Assembly: GCA_046154665.1 (NCBI GenBank)
Contig: JBJXFG010000101.1
Location: 33,085-97,084, forward strand
Reading direction: 5' to 3'
DNA length: 64,000 nucleotides
DNA from: JAFLCM01 sp046154665
GTDB taxonomy: Bacteria; Planctomycetota; Phycisphaerae; Phycisphaerales; UBA1924
Under the pieces are notes generated by a model, which had not been told where the DNA came from, did not search any database, and saw only the letters and a program-made list of their open reading frames with translations. Both the position numbers and the translations under genes were made by a program. Every line of letters starts with the position of its first letter. Positions within the stretch are counted from its first letter, which is position 1. Below are positions 1 through 8,460 of this stretch, in pieces.

Positions 1-335
1 AGCAAGAGCACGGCGTAGGCAATGAGCATCGGCACAAGCGCTCGCCGAGCGGTATCGACGTGGTACGCGGCGTTCCCCGCGTTGCTCTCGTGTCGGCGGA
101 TGGCGGAGATGATGTTGACGTTGCAGTGCGGACAGTGGGTCGAGGCGATGGCGAGGATGTTCCCGCCGCAGTCGGGGCAGGTCTTGCGGAGCGTGTCGGG
201 CTCGGGGGGCTTGACGACGGGTGCGTCATAGAGGGCGGTCGAGCGCGCGGAATCGCTCGCAGCCGGCGGCTCCGAGAAGGTGCCGCGCGGCGAGGATGGA
301 GCATGACGGGAGGGCCGCGGCGTGTGGTCGGGCAT
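1..335 (-). CDS. Zinc-ribbon membrane protein, N-terminal part (runs off the left edge)
   Basis: An open frame reads leftward from an ATG at 335 and is still open at base 1 after about 111 codons. The first 45 residues are Pro/Ser/Ala-rich and probably disordered. A zinc ribbon follows with the pairs CPDC and CPHC (TCPDCGG, then THCPHCN about 12 residues later). The frame leaves the window in a hydrophobic stretch (LVPMLIAYAVLL), the start of a membrane helix. Small proteins of this layout are common in planctomycetes and have no known function. The ATG is the only in-frame start seen before the ribbon, and no clear Shine-Dalgarno sequence precedes it. The gene is divergent from the ATPase gene at 463. 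Confidence 0.6.
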   Translation of the reverse strand, partial: MPDHTPRPSRHAPSSPRGTFSEPPAASDSARSTALYDAPVVKPPEPDTLRKTCPDCGGNILAIASTHCPHCNVNIISAIRRHESNAGNAAYHVDTARRALVPMLIAYAVLL

Positions 336-462
336 GGGCTGTTCCAGAGGGACCCTCAATCTGTTTCGGTTCGATGATTGTGGCGCGGCGGTTCCCCGGA
401 CGACGATCCGGCGGTGCCGAAGGCCATCCGCAGGGGCATACCACGCGCGTAAACTCAGCATC

Positions 463-2970
463 ATGCAGGACTTCGAGAAACTCGGCCAGTTCTACCTCGG
501 GCGCGAATACGACCTTTCGTCAAAGAAGGGCGATCCGAACGCGCTCGTGCTGTACGACGCCAAGGACCTCGTCACCCACGCCGTGTGCGTCGGCATGACC
601 GGATCGGGCAAGACCGGCCTGTGCCTCGGGCTGATCGAAGAGGCCGCAATCGACGGCGTTCCGTCCATCGTCATCGATCCAAAGGGCGACCTGTCAAACC
701 TGCTGCTCACGTTCCCGACGCTGCGCCCGGAAGACTTTCGCCCGTGGATCAACGAGGACGACGCGCGCCGGAAAGGCGTGTCGCCCGACGAGTACGCCGC
801 GGCACAGGCTGAGATGTGGGCCAAAGGGCTGGCGTCGTGGGGCCAATCGGGTGAGCGGATCGCCAAACTGCGGGCGGCGGCGGAGTTCCGCGTCTACACG
901 CCGGGGTCGAACGCGGGCATCCCCGTCAGCGTGCTGAAGAGCCTCAGCGCCCCGCCCGCCGCTCTTGTGGAAGACGGTGAGCTGTTCCGCGAGCGCGTGT
1001 CGTCGACGGCGACGAGCCTGCTGGGGCTGATGGGCATCGCCGCCGATCCCTTGAGCAGCCGCGAGCACATCCTGATCTCGAACTTGCTGTCGCGTTCGTG
1101 GTCTGACGGGGCCGACATGGACCTTTCGGCGTTGATCACTCAGATCCAGAACCCGCCGATGCAGCGGCTCGGGGTGATGGAGTTGGAGGGCTTCTTCCCG
1201 GCGTCGGAACGGTTCGGGCTGGCGATGCGGCTGAACAACTTGCTCGCGTCTCCGGGCTTCGCGTCGTGGATGGAGGGCGAGGCGCTCGACATCGGGGCGA
1301 TGCTCTGCGGCGAGGGCGGCAAGCCGCGCGTCGCCATCTTCTCGATCGCGCACCTGTCGGACGCCGAGCGGATGTTCTTCGTCTCGATGCTGTTCAACCA
1401 GTTGCTGGCGTGGACGCGTCAGCAGTCCGGGACGACGAGCCTGCGGGCGCTGGTGTACATGGACGAGATCGCGGGCTACTTCCCGCCGGTGGCGAACCCG
1501 CCCAGCAAGGGGCCGATGCTGACGCTGATGAAGCAGGCCCGCGCGTTCGGCGTGGGCATGGTGTTCGCCACGCAGAACCCAGTGGATATTGACTACAAGG
1601 GCCTCTCGAACGCCGGAACGTGGCTCATCGGGCGCTTACAGACCGAACGCGACAAGATGCGTGTGCTGGACGGGCTGGAGGGCGCGGCGGCGCAGTCGTC
1701 TTCAGGGTTTGATCGGGCGTGGGCGGATCGCACCCTGAGCGCTCTGGGTCCGCGCCAGTTCCTGATGAACAACGTGCATGAAGATGGGCCGGTGGTCTTC
1801 GAGACGCGCTGGTGCCTCTCGTACCTCCGCGGCCCGCTCACGAGGCAGCAGATCAAGGTGCTGATGGACCCGGTGAAGGCGGGCGGGGCTGGCGCAGGTG
1901 GTGTCGCATCCGGTGGCACCGGTCTCCGACCGGTGCAGGCCGTTGCATCCGATTCGCCTTCGACTACAGCCTCTTTCGCTCCGGCAACTTCGGTTTCGAT
2001 GCGCGTCGCTGGCCAGCACCAGCCAACGGCTGGTGCCACCAAGGCCTCTGCCACCAATGCCGGCTCATCGCGCCCCGTGCTGCCGCCGGAGATCCCGCAG
2101 TTCTTCCTGCCCACGCGCGAGTCGGGGCCGTTGACCTACGCGCCGTCGCTGTTCGCCACCGCGCGGGTGCTCTACCGCGAGACGAAGCTCGGGGTCGATG
2201 TCGAGGAATCCGTGACGATGCTCGTGCCCATGTCCGACGGCGCGGTGACGGTGGACTGGGACCACGCCGAGGAGACGGACCTGGTTGAGGGCGATCTTGA
2301 GCGGGAGCCGTCGGGCGACGCTGCGGCGTTCGCGCCGCTCCCGCCTGAAGCCAGCCGGGCCAAGAGCTACGAGTCTTGGAAGAGGGCGTTCGCCGACGCG
2401 GTGTTCCGCAATCACGCGCTCGAGCTCTCGTCGTGCCCCGGGCTGAAGATGGTGAGCGCGCCCGGGGAGACAGAAGAAGCTTTCAAGGCTCGCGTGGCCC
2501 ACGCCCTGCGCGAAAAGCGCGACGAGCAGGCCGAGAAGCTCCGCACCAAGTACACCCCCAAGCTCGCGGCGCTGCAGGAGCGGCTCCGCAAGGCCGAGCA
2601 GCAGGTGGCGGTGCAGAAGGAGCAGGCCAGCGGCGCCAAGTGGGGCGCGGCACTCTCGGCGGGCGCGGCGATCTTGGGCTCGTTCCTGGGCCGCAAGGTC
2701 GCGTCGGCGGGCAACATCGGTCGCGCCACTACCGCCGCAAGAGGCGTCGGCCGCACCATGAAGGAATCTTCCGATGTCGGGCGCGCCGAAGAGACCGTCG
2801 AAGCCGTCAAGCGGCAGGCGACGGACCTGCAGGCGCAGTTCGATGCCGACCTCGCAACCGTCAGCGAGGAAACTGATGCACTCGGCGCGCAGATCGAAAC
2901 CGTCTCTCTGCGGCCCAAGAAGACGAACATCTCAGTACGGACGGTGGTGCTCGCGTGGCGGGCGGGTTGA
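463..2970 (+). CDS. HerA/DUF87-like P-loop ATPase with C-terminal coiled coil
   Basis: The predicted protein is about 835 residues. A Walker A motif GMTGSGKT lies at residues 44-51 and a Walker B-like YMDEIAGYFP near 333, inside a FtsK/HerA-type helicase core of the kind annotated as DUF87/DUF853 ATP-binding protein. Residues about 470-540 are a low-complexity Gly/Ala/Ser/Thr linker containing an in-frame inverted-repeat element (1912-2040). A coiled coil follows at about 680-725, then an Ala/Gly-rich hydrophobic segment and a second coiled coil at the C terminus. The family uses ATP to move DNA or protein complexes; the substrate is unknown. The ATG at 463 is chosen because family resemblance begins at MQDFEKLGQFYLGREYDL. 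The frame is open 47 codons further upstream but that part looks non-coding. Confidence 0.8.
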   Translation: MQDFEKLGQFYLGREYDLSSKKGDPNALVLYDAKDLVTHAVCVGMTGSGKTGLCLGLIEEAAIDGVPSIVIDPKGDLSNLLLTFPTLRPEDFRPWINEDDARRKGVSPDEYAAAQAEMWAKGLASWGQSGERIAKLRAAAEFRVYTPGSNAGIPVSVLKSLSAPPAALVEDGELFRERVSSTATSLLGLMGIAADPLSSREHILISNLLSRSWSDGADMDLSALITQIQNPPMQRLGVMELEGFFPASERFGLAMRLNNLLASPGFASWMEGEALDIGAMLCGEGGKPRVAIFSIAHLSDAERMFFVSMLFNQLLAWTRQQSGTTSLRALVYMDEIAGYFPPVANPPSKGPMLTLMKQARAFGVGMVFATQNPVDIDYKGLSNAGTWLIGRLQTERDKMRVLDGLEGAAAQSSSGFDRAWADRTLSALGPRQFLMNNVHEDGPVVFETRWCLSYLRGPLTRQQIKVLMDPVKAGGAGAGGVASGGTGLRPVQAVASDSPSTTASFAPATSVSMRVAGQHQPTAGATKASATNAGSSRPVLPPEIPQFFLPTRESGPLTYAPSLFATARVLYRETKLGVDVEESVTMLVPMSDGAVTVDWDHAEETDLVEGDLEREPSGDAAAFAPLPPEASRAKSYESWKRAFADAVFRNHALELSSCPGLKMVSAPGETEEAFKARVAHALREKRDEQAEKLRTKYTPKLAALQERLRKAEQQVAVQKEQASGAKWGAALSAGAAILGSFLGRKVASAGNIGRATTAARGVGRTMKESSDVGRAEETVEAVKRQATDLQAQFDADLATVSEETDALGAQIETVSLRPKKTNISVRTVVLAWRAG
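1912..2040. repeat. REPIN-like paired inverted repeat inside the ATPase gene
   Basis: Two 30-base arms (1912-1941 and 2011-2040) face each other across a 69-base spacer. Each arm is itself a small hairpin: CACCGGTctccgACCGGTG on the left and CACCAGCcaacgGCTGGTG on the right. The outer ends match as GGTGGCACC/GGTGCCACC and the inner ends as GGCC. The same design is seen between genes at 28255-28321. Here it is translated in frame and encodes most of a low-complexity linker, including the peptide GGTGLRPVQAV. Confidence 0.75.
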
Positions 2971-2993
2971 CCGTGGCGCCCGAAAAACGAAGC

Positions 2994-3019
2994 GGGGCAG
3001 GCTGGGGGCCTGCCCCACC
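2994..3019. repeat. Solo GGGGCAGGC hairpin repeat, possible bidirectional terminator
   Basis: GGGGCAGGC and GCCTGCCCC pair around a GC-rich loop. The unit matches the outer arms of the composite element at 10030-10188 and the solo copy at 25281-25304. It sits between the ATPase stop and the 3' end of the leftward tRNA-Met, so it could end transcription from both sides, but there is no T-tract. Confidence 0.5.
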
Positions 3020-3026
3020 GTTCAAG

Positions 3027-3100
3027 TGGCGAAGGGCGGAGTCGAACCGCCGACCTAGGGTTTATGAATCCCTCGCTCTAACCAACTGAGCTACTTCGCC
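3027..3100 (-). tRNA. tRNA with CAT anticodon (Met elongator or Ile2)
   Basis: The 74-nt cloverleaf has acceptor arms GGCGAAG/CTTCGCC, D stem GCTC/GAGC, T arm GGCGG-TTCGACT-CCGCC and anticodon loop TTCATAA. The first acceptor pair is intact G-C, so it is not the initiator. The inner pair of the anticodon stem is an A-A mismatch. CAT could mean elongator Met or the Ile tRNA that TilS modifies (tilS is at 40420-41565); the sequence alone does not decide. CCA is not encoded. Confidence 0.9.
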
Positions 3101-3268
3101 GAGTTTTCGCCCCGTGGGCGTGGTCGCTCGCGGGATCGGAGGGGATGGTATGCGCCCGGATTTCAGGCGGCAACTCAGGGCGTCGACGCTCGAGAAAGCC
3201 GCATGATTGCGTGAGCACACGCCTCGGCCGAAGGTCCATCGGCCCCGATGGTCGAATGGTCCCGCTCA

Positions 3269-3350
3269 CGAGCCCGGAGCGTGAACGACGGGTTCCGGGA
3301 GCGCCCTCGATCCGCTGCGCTCCAACCCACTCGCTCACGCTCGGGGCTCG
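3269..3350. repeat. Paired inverted repeat of the GAGCCCGGAGCGTGAGCGA family
   Basis: The arm at 3269-3294 and the inverted arm at 3324-3350 match CGAGCCCSGAGCGTGARCGA with a few differences. It occupies most of the gap between tRNA-Met and hrpA (3101-3416), which holds no gene. A separate 12-bp inverted repeat, GAGGGGATGGTA near 3139 and TACCATCCCCTC near 3403, frames the gap. Confidence 0.7.
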
Positions 3351-3416
3351 TTTCTTGGGGCTCAAAGTGAATGCGCCTCATCCGCTCTCCGAACTCACTC
3401 CCTACCATCCCCTCTT

Positions 3417-6400
3417 GTGCTCACGGGCGTGGAGTCATTGCGGGAACGGCTGGCCGGGTGCATGGCGTGGGACGCCGCGCGGCTCGGTCGGCGGTTGCGC
3501 GAGAGCGAGCACCTGCTGCGCCACGGTCGGCACCGGGCCTCGGCGCGGGCCCGCATCGAAGCCCTCGAAAAGGACATCGAGCGCGCGGCCCTGGCGGCGC
3601 GAACCCGCGCCGCGTCGGTGCCGCGCGTCGGCTACCCCGCCGAGCTCCCGATCTCGCAGCGGCGCGACGAGATCGCCGCGCTCATCCGCGAGCACCAGGT
3701 GGTCGTGGTCTGCGGCGAGACGGGCTCGGGCAAGTCGACGCAGCTGCCGAAAATCTGCCTCGAAGTGGGCCGCGGCGTGCGCGGGTTCATCGGGCACACC
3801 CAGCCGCGGCGGATCGCGGCACGATCGGTGGCGCAGCGTGTGGCCGACGAGATCGGCACGCCGATGGGCCGGCACGTCGGCTACAAGGTGCGATTCACCG
3901 ATCGCACCAGCCCCGAGAGCCTCATCAAGGTGATGACCGACGGCGTGCTGCTCGCCGAGACCCAGGCCGACCGGCTGCTCGAGCGCTACGACACGCTCAT
4001 CATCGACGAGGCGCACGAGCGCTCGCTGAACATCGATTTCTTGCTGGGATACGTCAAGACGATCCTGCCGAAGCGGCCCGATCTGAAGATCGTCATCACC
4101 AGCGCCACGATCGACCCGCAGCGATTCGCGGACCACTTCCGAGCAGACGACGGAACGGAAGTCCCGATTGTCGAGGTCTCAGGGCGGACCTACCCCGTCG
4201 AAGTGCGATACCGCACGCTGCGCTCCGACGACCCCGACGAAGCGGACCGCACGATGGAGCAGGCCATCCTCGACGCGGTCGACGAACTCGTCGCCCACGA
4301 CGCGAGTTCGGGGGGTGGCGCGGGCGGTGAGCCCGGCGACATCCTCGTGTTCCTTCCCGGCGAGCGCGAGATCCGCGAGACCGTCGAAGAGCTCAAGCAC
4401 CATCACCTGTTCACGAACCATCATCGAATCCGCACCGAGGTGCTGCCGCTGTACGCGCGGCTCAGCGGCGAAGAGCAGCAGCGCGTCTTCCAGCGGCGCC
4501 CGGGAACACGCCGCATCGTGCTCGCCACCAACGTGGCGGAGACGTCGATCACCGTCCCCGGCGTGCGCTACGTCATCGACACCGGCCTCGCCCGCATCAG
4601 CCGCTACTCCTCGCGCAGCCGCGTGCAGGGGCTGCCCATTGAGAAAGTCTCGCAGGCCAGCGCCAAGCAGCGTGCGGGCCGGTGCGGTCGCGTGGCCCCG
4701 GGCGTGTGCGTGCGGCTGTACGCCGAGGATGACTTCAACGACCGCGAAGAGTTCACGCCGCCGGAGATTTCGCGGACGAATCTGGCGAGCGTGATCCTGC
4801 AGATGAAGGCGCTGGGTCTGGGCGAGGTGGAGCGGTTCCCGTTTGTCGAAGCGCCGAACCCGCGTGCGATCCAGGAGGGCTATGAGACGCTCAGCGAACT
4901 GGGCGCGATCGACGAGCGCGGCCGCCTGACGCAGACCGGCTCGGCGATGTCGCGCCTGCCCATCGACCCGCGGCTCTCGCGCATGATCCTGGCCGCCCGA
5001 GGCGAGCAGTGCGTGCCAGAGGTGCTGGTGATCGCCGCGGCGTTGAGCGCCCAGGACCCGCGCGAGCGACCGGTCGACAAACGCGAGGCCGCGGACAAGA
5101 CGCACGCGCGATGGGTCAACGCCCACCTGCGGAAGGACAAGGAGCCCGCGCCCGACGGCGCGCCGATCCCCGGCGTAGCCCGCGCCAAGCCAGGCGACGG
5201 CGACGAATCGGGCTCGGACTTCATGGCCCTCGTGAATCTGTGGAACGAGTACCAGCGACAGCGCGCGAGCCTGACTTCCAGCCGCCTGCGCAAGTGGTGC
5301 AAAGACCACTTCCTGGGCTACATGCGGATGCGCGAGTGGGGCGAGGTTCATTCCCAACTCTCACGCCTCGTGACCGAACTGGGCGTGTGGGAGAAGACGG
5401 AGGACACGCGCCGCGGCAGTGACGACGCCGTCGCCGACGAAGGCCACGTCCACCGCGCCCTGCTCACCGGCCTGCTCGTCAACATCGGGCGGTTCGACGA
5501 TTCCACGCGCGAGTACGCCGGTGCCCACGGCGCCCGTTTCCACATCTTCCCCGGCTCGGCGATGTTCTCGGCGAAAGCCAAGTGGATCGTCGCCGCCGAG
5601 CGCGTCCGGACCACCCGCGTCTACGCGCGCTCCGTCGCACGCATCCGTCCCGAGTGGATCGAAGAACTCGCCCCGCGCCTCATCACACGCAGCTACGGCG
5701 AAACGATCTGGAACGAGCGCACCGGCACGGCCCACGTTTTCGAGACGGTTTTCCTCTTCGGTCTCGAAGTCATCCCGCGCCGCCGCGCGAATCTGGCCCA
5801 GATCGACCCCGCCGCGGCCCGCAGCGTGTTCATCCAGAACGCGCTTATCGAGGGCAAGTATCACCACCACGGGAGTTTCTTCGAGCACAACCAGCGCGTG
5901 CTCGCCGACGCTGCCAGACTTGAGGCGCGGGCAAGGCGGCGTGATCTCGTCGCCGATCTCGCGCGGCGTTTCGAGTTCTACGACAAGCGCCTGCCGCCGA
6001 AGGTCACCAGTGGCGGTGCTTTCGAGCGGTGGCGCACCCAGGCCGAGAAGGACCGACCGCGCCTGCTCGAGATGCGCCTCGAAGACGCCCTGCGAGCCCC
6101 AAGCGCCGAGGGCCCCGGCCTGCCCAACCCCGCCGACACGCCCGAGCAACTCCACATCGGCGGCACGGCATACCCGCTCTCCTACCGCTTCGAGCCCGGC
6201 GAGCACGACGACGGCGTGACCATCACGCTGCCGCTCACGACATTGCAAGGGCTCGATGCGGGCGCGCTTGAGTGGCTCGTGCCGGGATGGACGCCCGAGA
6301 AGGTCACCGAACTGCTGCGCACCCTGCCGAAGGACGCACGGCGCGCCATCGGCCCGGCACCGCAGGCGTGCGCCGACTTTCTCACGGCCGCGGTCGACCG

Positions 6401-7577
6401 CTCGCGCTCGATGCACGAACAACTCGCGGCGTTCGTATCGGCCCGCGCCGGCTGCGTCGTGACACCCCGAGACTTCCACCGCGACGACCTGCCCGCCCAC
6501 CTCACCATGCGTGTGCTCGTGACCGACGCGCGGGGCAGACCGATCGCCACCGGGCGCGACGTGGCCGCCCTGCGCGCGCAGCTTCGCTCGCAAGTTGCGG
6601 GCGCTCTCGCTTCGCTCCGAGGCACCGAGTTCAACCGCTCCGGCATGACCGATTGGGAGTGCGGCGACATCCCGATCGAAACCGACGTCACCGCCGCCGG
6701 GGCCCGCGTCCGCGCTTTCCCGGCCCTGTTCGACGAGGGCAAGACGGCGGGGATGAAACTCTGTGATTCCCGCGCCTCGGCGGCGCTCTCACACCGCGCG
6801 GGGCTGAGAAGACTCTTCGCCCTCCGCGTCCGCGGCGAAGTCCGCGCCGCCCTCGAACACGCACCGGGCTATCAGAAGCTCGCCCAACTCTGGGGCCCGA
6901 TGGGCAGCGGCCCGGAGCTTTCCGACCAACTCACCTTGCTGGTGTGCGAACGCGCGTTCCTGACGCTCACCGGAACGCAAGCGACAGCGCAGAGCAACGA
7001 CATCCGCACCTTCGCGGCGTTCACCGAACGCTATGAATCCGGCTTCGGCTCGATCGTCTCCGAGAGCCTGAGCGTCGTCGCCGTCGTCACCGACGTCATC
7101 GAGAGCCTGCACCGCGTGCGGCTGCGCCTCGAAACGATGCGAACAAGCCGCGCCTCGCTCGAATGGGCCCCGGCCCTCGAAGGCGTGGCCAATCAGGTTG
7201 ATCTCTTGTGCCCGCGCGGGTTTCTGCTGAGCACGTCGTCCAGCAGCGGCAAGCTCGGTGATATTGCACGGTTTCTTCGCGCTGCCGAGGCGCGGCTGCT
7301 CAAGGTGCAGCAAGGCAAGATCGCCCAGGACCAGGCCCGCGCGACGGAACTGCGCCCGCACCTTCGGAAGTGGCTCGACGCACGCGACACCACCAGCGCG
7401 TCAGGCCCCGCGGCGGAACTGAGCGAAGCGAAGCGCACGGCGCTCAACGCCTACCGCTGGATGCTCGAAGAGTTCCGCGTCATGCTCTTCGCGCAGGAGT
7501 TGAAGGTTCCGGGGCCGGGGGCGATCACGGCGAAGCGGCTGGAGGAGCAGTGGGCGGTGTTCGTTGCGACGCCGTGA
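3417..7577 (+). CDS. hrpA: ATP-dependent RNA helicase HrpA (DEAH box)
   Basis: The predicted protein is 1386 residues, close to the roughly 1300 of proteobacterial HrpA. An N-terminal helical region is followed by the helicase core: GETGSGKSTQ (motif I) near residue 100, DEAHERSLNID (motif II) near 197, SAT (motif III), and the motif V/VI region with TNVAETSITVPG and QRAGRCGR. Helicase-associated (HA2) and OB-fold segments follow, then the long DUF3418-type C-terminal region characteristic of HrpA rather than the shorter HrpB. HrpA unwinds RNA in the cytoplasm and has been linked to resolving stalled or collided ribosomes. The start is a GTG at 3417 (VLTGVESLRERL). No strong Shine-Dalgarno sequence is visible. 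Confidence 0.95.
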   Translation: MLTGVESLRERLAGCMAWDAARLGRRLRESEHLLRHGRHRASARARIEALEKDIERAALAARTRAASVPRVGYPAELPISQRRDEIAALIREHQVVVVCGETGSGKSTQLPKICLEVGRGVRGFIGHTQPRRIAARSVAQRVADEIGTPMGRHVGYKVRFTDRTSPESLIKVMTDGVLLAETQADRLLERYDTLIIDEAHERSLNIDFLLGYVKTILPKRPDLKIVITSATIDPQRFADHFRADDGTEVPIVEVSGRTYPVEVRYRTLRSDDPDEADRTMEQAILDAVDELVAHDASSGGGAGGEPGDILVFLPGEREIRETVEELKHHHLFTNHHRIRTEVLPLYARLSGEEQQRVFQRRPGTRRIVLATNVAETSITVPGVRYVIDTGLARISRYSSRSRVQGLPIEKVSQASAKQRAGRCGRVAPGVCVRLYAEDDFNDREEFTPPEISRTNLASVILQMKALGLGEVERFPFVEAPNPRAIQEGYETLSELGAIDERGRLTQTGSAMSRLPIDPRLSRMILAARGEQCVPEVLVIAAALSAQDPRERPVDKREAADKTHARWVNAHLRKDKEPAPDGAPIPGVARAKPGDGDESGSDFMALVNLWNEYQRQRASLTSSRLRKWCKDHFLGYMRMREWGEVHSQLSRLVTELGVWEKTEDTRRGSDDAVADEGHVHRALLTGLLVNIGRFDDSTREYAGAHGARFHIFPGSAMFSAKAKWIVAAERVRTTRVYARSVARIRPEWIEELAPRLITRSYGETIWNERTGTAHVFETVFLFGLEVIPRRRANLAQIDPAAARSVFIQNALIEGKYHHHGSFFEHNQRVLADAARLEARARRRDLVADLARRFEFYDKRLPPKVTSGGAFERWRTQAEKDRPRLLEMRLEDALRAPSAEGPGLPNPADTPEQLHIGGTAYPLSYRFEPGEHDDGVTITLPLTTLQGLDAGALEWLVPGWTPEKVTELLRTLPKDARRAIGPAPQACADFLTAAVDRSRSMHEQLAAFVSARAGCVVTPRDFHRDDLPAHLTMRVLVTDARGRPIATGRDVAALRAQLRSQVAGALASLRGTEFNRSGMTDWECGDIPIETDVTAAGARVRAFPALFDEGKTAGMKLCDSRASAALSHRAGLRRLFALRVRGEVRAALEHAPGYQKLAQLWGPMGSGPELSDQLTLLVCERAFLTLTGTQATAQSNDIRTFAAFTERYESGFGSIVSESLSVVAVVTDVIESLHRVRLRLETMRTSRASLEWAPALEGVANQVDLLCPRGFLLSTSSSSGKLGDIARFLRAAEARLLKVQQGKIAQDQARATELRPHLRKWLDARDTTSASGPAAELSEAKRTALNAYRWMLEEFRVMLFAQELKVPGPGAITAKRLEEQWAVFVATP

Positions 7578-7616
7578 GGCGCGGGCTGGATTCTCCGCCT
7601 AGGTGGGTTCCTCTTC

Positions 7617-7830
7617 GCCCGCGGAGCGGGCGCATGATGGTTGCCAGACGCGGAGCGTCTGGAAGTGCAGCCAAAGCATGACCCGCCCAGGACATGGGCG
7701 GGCGAACTCACCTCACCTCGCAGGCAGCCGCGGCGAAGACACGCTCGCCCATCTCATGGGCGAGATTCTCATTGCGGGCCCATCCCAGCGGCTCCGCCGC
7801 TGGCAACCATCGGTTGCCCGCTCCGCGGGC
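7617..7830. repeat. 214-bp inverted-repeat element with internal hairpins
   Basis: Terminal arms of about 46 bases (7617-7662 and 7785-7830) match in inverted orientation with around eight differences. Both carry CCCGCGGAGCGGGC and GATGGTTGCCAG. Two shorter hairpins sit between them: CCCGCCCA/TGGGCGGG near 7682-7702 and CTCGCCCA/TGGGCGAG near 7743-7765. It carries no open frame of its own and fills the gap between hrpA and the next gene. It looks like a non-autonomous repeat of REPIN or MITE type. Confidence 0.65.
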
Positions 7831-7869
7831 ACGTCGGAGTCTGTAACCCGCTTTGACTACGATTCACGC

Positions 7870-8349
7870 ATGGCTTCCGACGCCGACATGCTGAAGGCGT
7901 ATCTCGCGGATCGGGATGTGCCGTGCCCTTCGTGTTCGTACAACCTGCGGGGGTGCGTGGCGGAAACATGCCCGGAGTGCGGCCACTCGCCAAAGCTGGG
8001 CATCCAACAGACTCTCTGGACGCCCGGCCGGGTGCGGCTGCTCCGCGCGGCTTTGGGTGTGTGCGCCATTGCTTACGGTGCGGCCGCCACAGAGTACCTG
8101 CTCTTTCTGATCGAACGTGGCGGGGTTGCTGGAATGCTTCCGTATGTCGCGACAACCTGGGTTGCGCTGGTGATCACCAACACCGGCGCATCAATTTCGC
8201 TCGGTTGGGCGTTGCGGCAGACAATTGGGCTAGGCCAGACAGCAGCGGACCGGCGACTCGCACACGCCTTCGTCGTGGCGCTGGCCGTGCCGCTGGGCAT
8301 GTCGTTGCTCTACGTCATCCAACTCGCCGTCGACGCAGTTGTCAGATGA
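7870..8349 (+). CDS. Zinc-ribbon membrane protein of the CPxCxYNLRG type
   Basis: The predicted protein is 159 residues. Near residues 17-38 it carries CPSCSYNLRG and CPECGH, a two-CxxC zinc ribbon widespread in planctomycetes. Three hydrophobic segments follow (around LGVCAIAYGAAATEYLLFLI, VATTWVALVITNTGASISL and VVALAVPLGMSLLYVIQLAV), so it is probably an inner-membrane protein with a cytoplasmic zinc finger. Function is unknown. The ATG at 7870 is chosen because the open frame upstream lies inside the repeat element at 7617-7830. Confidence 0.7.
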   Translation: MASDADMLKAYLADRDVPCPSCSYNLRGCVAETCPECGHSPKLGIQQTLWTPGRVRLLRAALGVCAIAYGAAATEYLLFLIERGGVAGMLPYVATTWVALVITNTGASISLGWALRQTIGLGQTAADRRLAHAFVVALAVPLGMSLLYVIQLAVDAVVR

Positions 8350-8397
8350 GGGCATGGTGGCCAGCGGTTAGACATTCGAGTCCAGGCAGCGCGGCGA

Positions 8398-8422
8398 AAC
8401 CCCCTCCCTCACGGTCGGGGTT
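8398..8422. repeat. Solo degenerate REP arm (AACCCC...GGGGTT)
   Basis: AACCCC and GGGGTT pair around CTCCCTCACGGTC, a variant of the CCCTCGCTCACGCTCGGGGTT word found elsewhere in the window. It lies between the zinc-ribbon gene and the SpoVR gene. Confidence 0.45.
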
Positions 8423-8460
8423 CTGTTCGCGCGAGCGCCCCCACGCCGATACCCTTCCCC

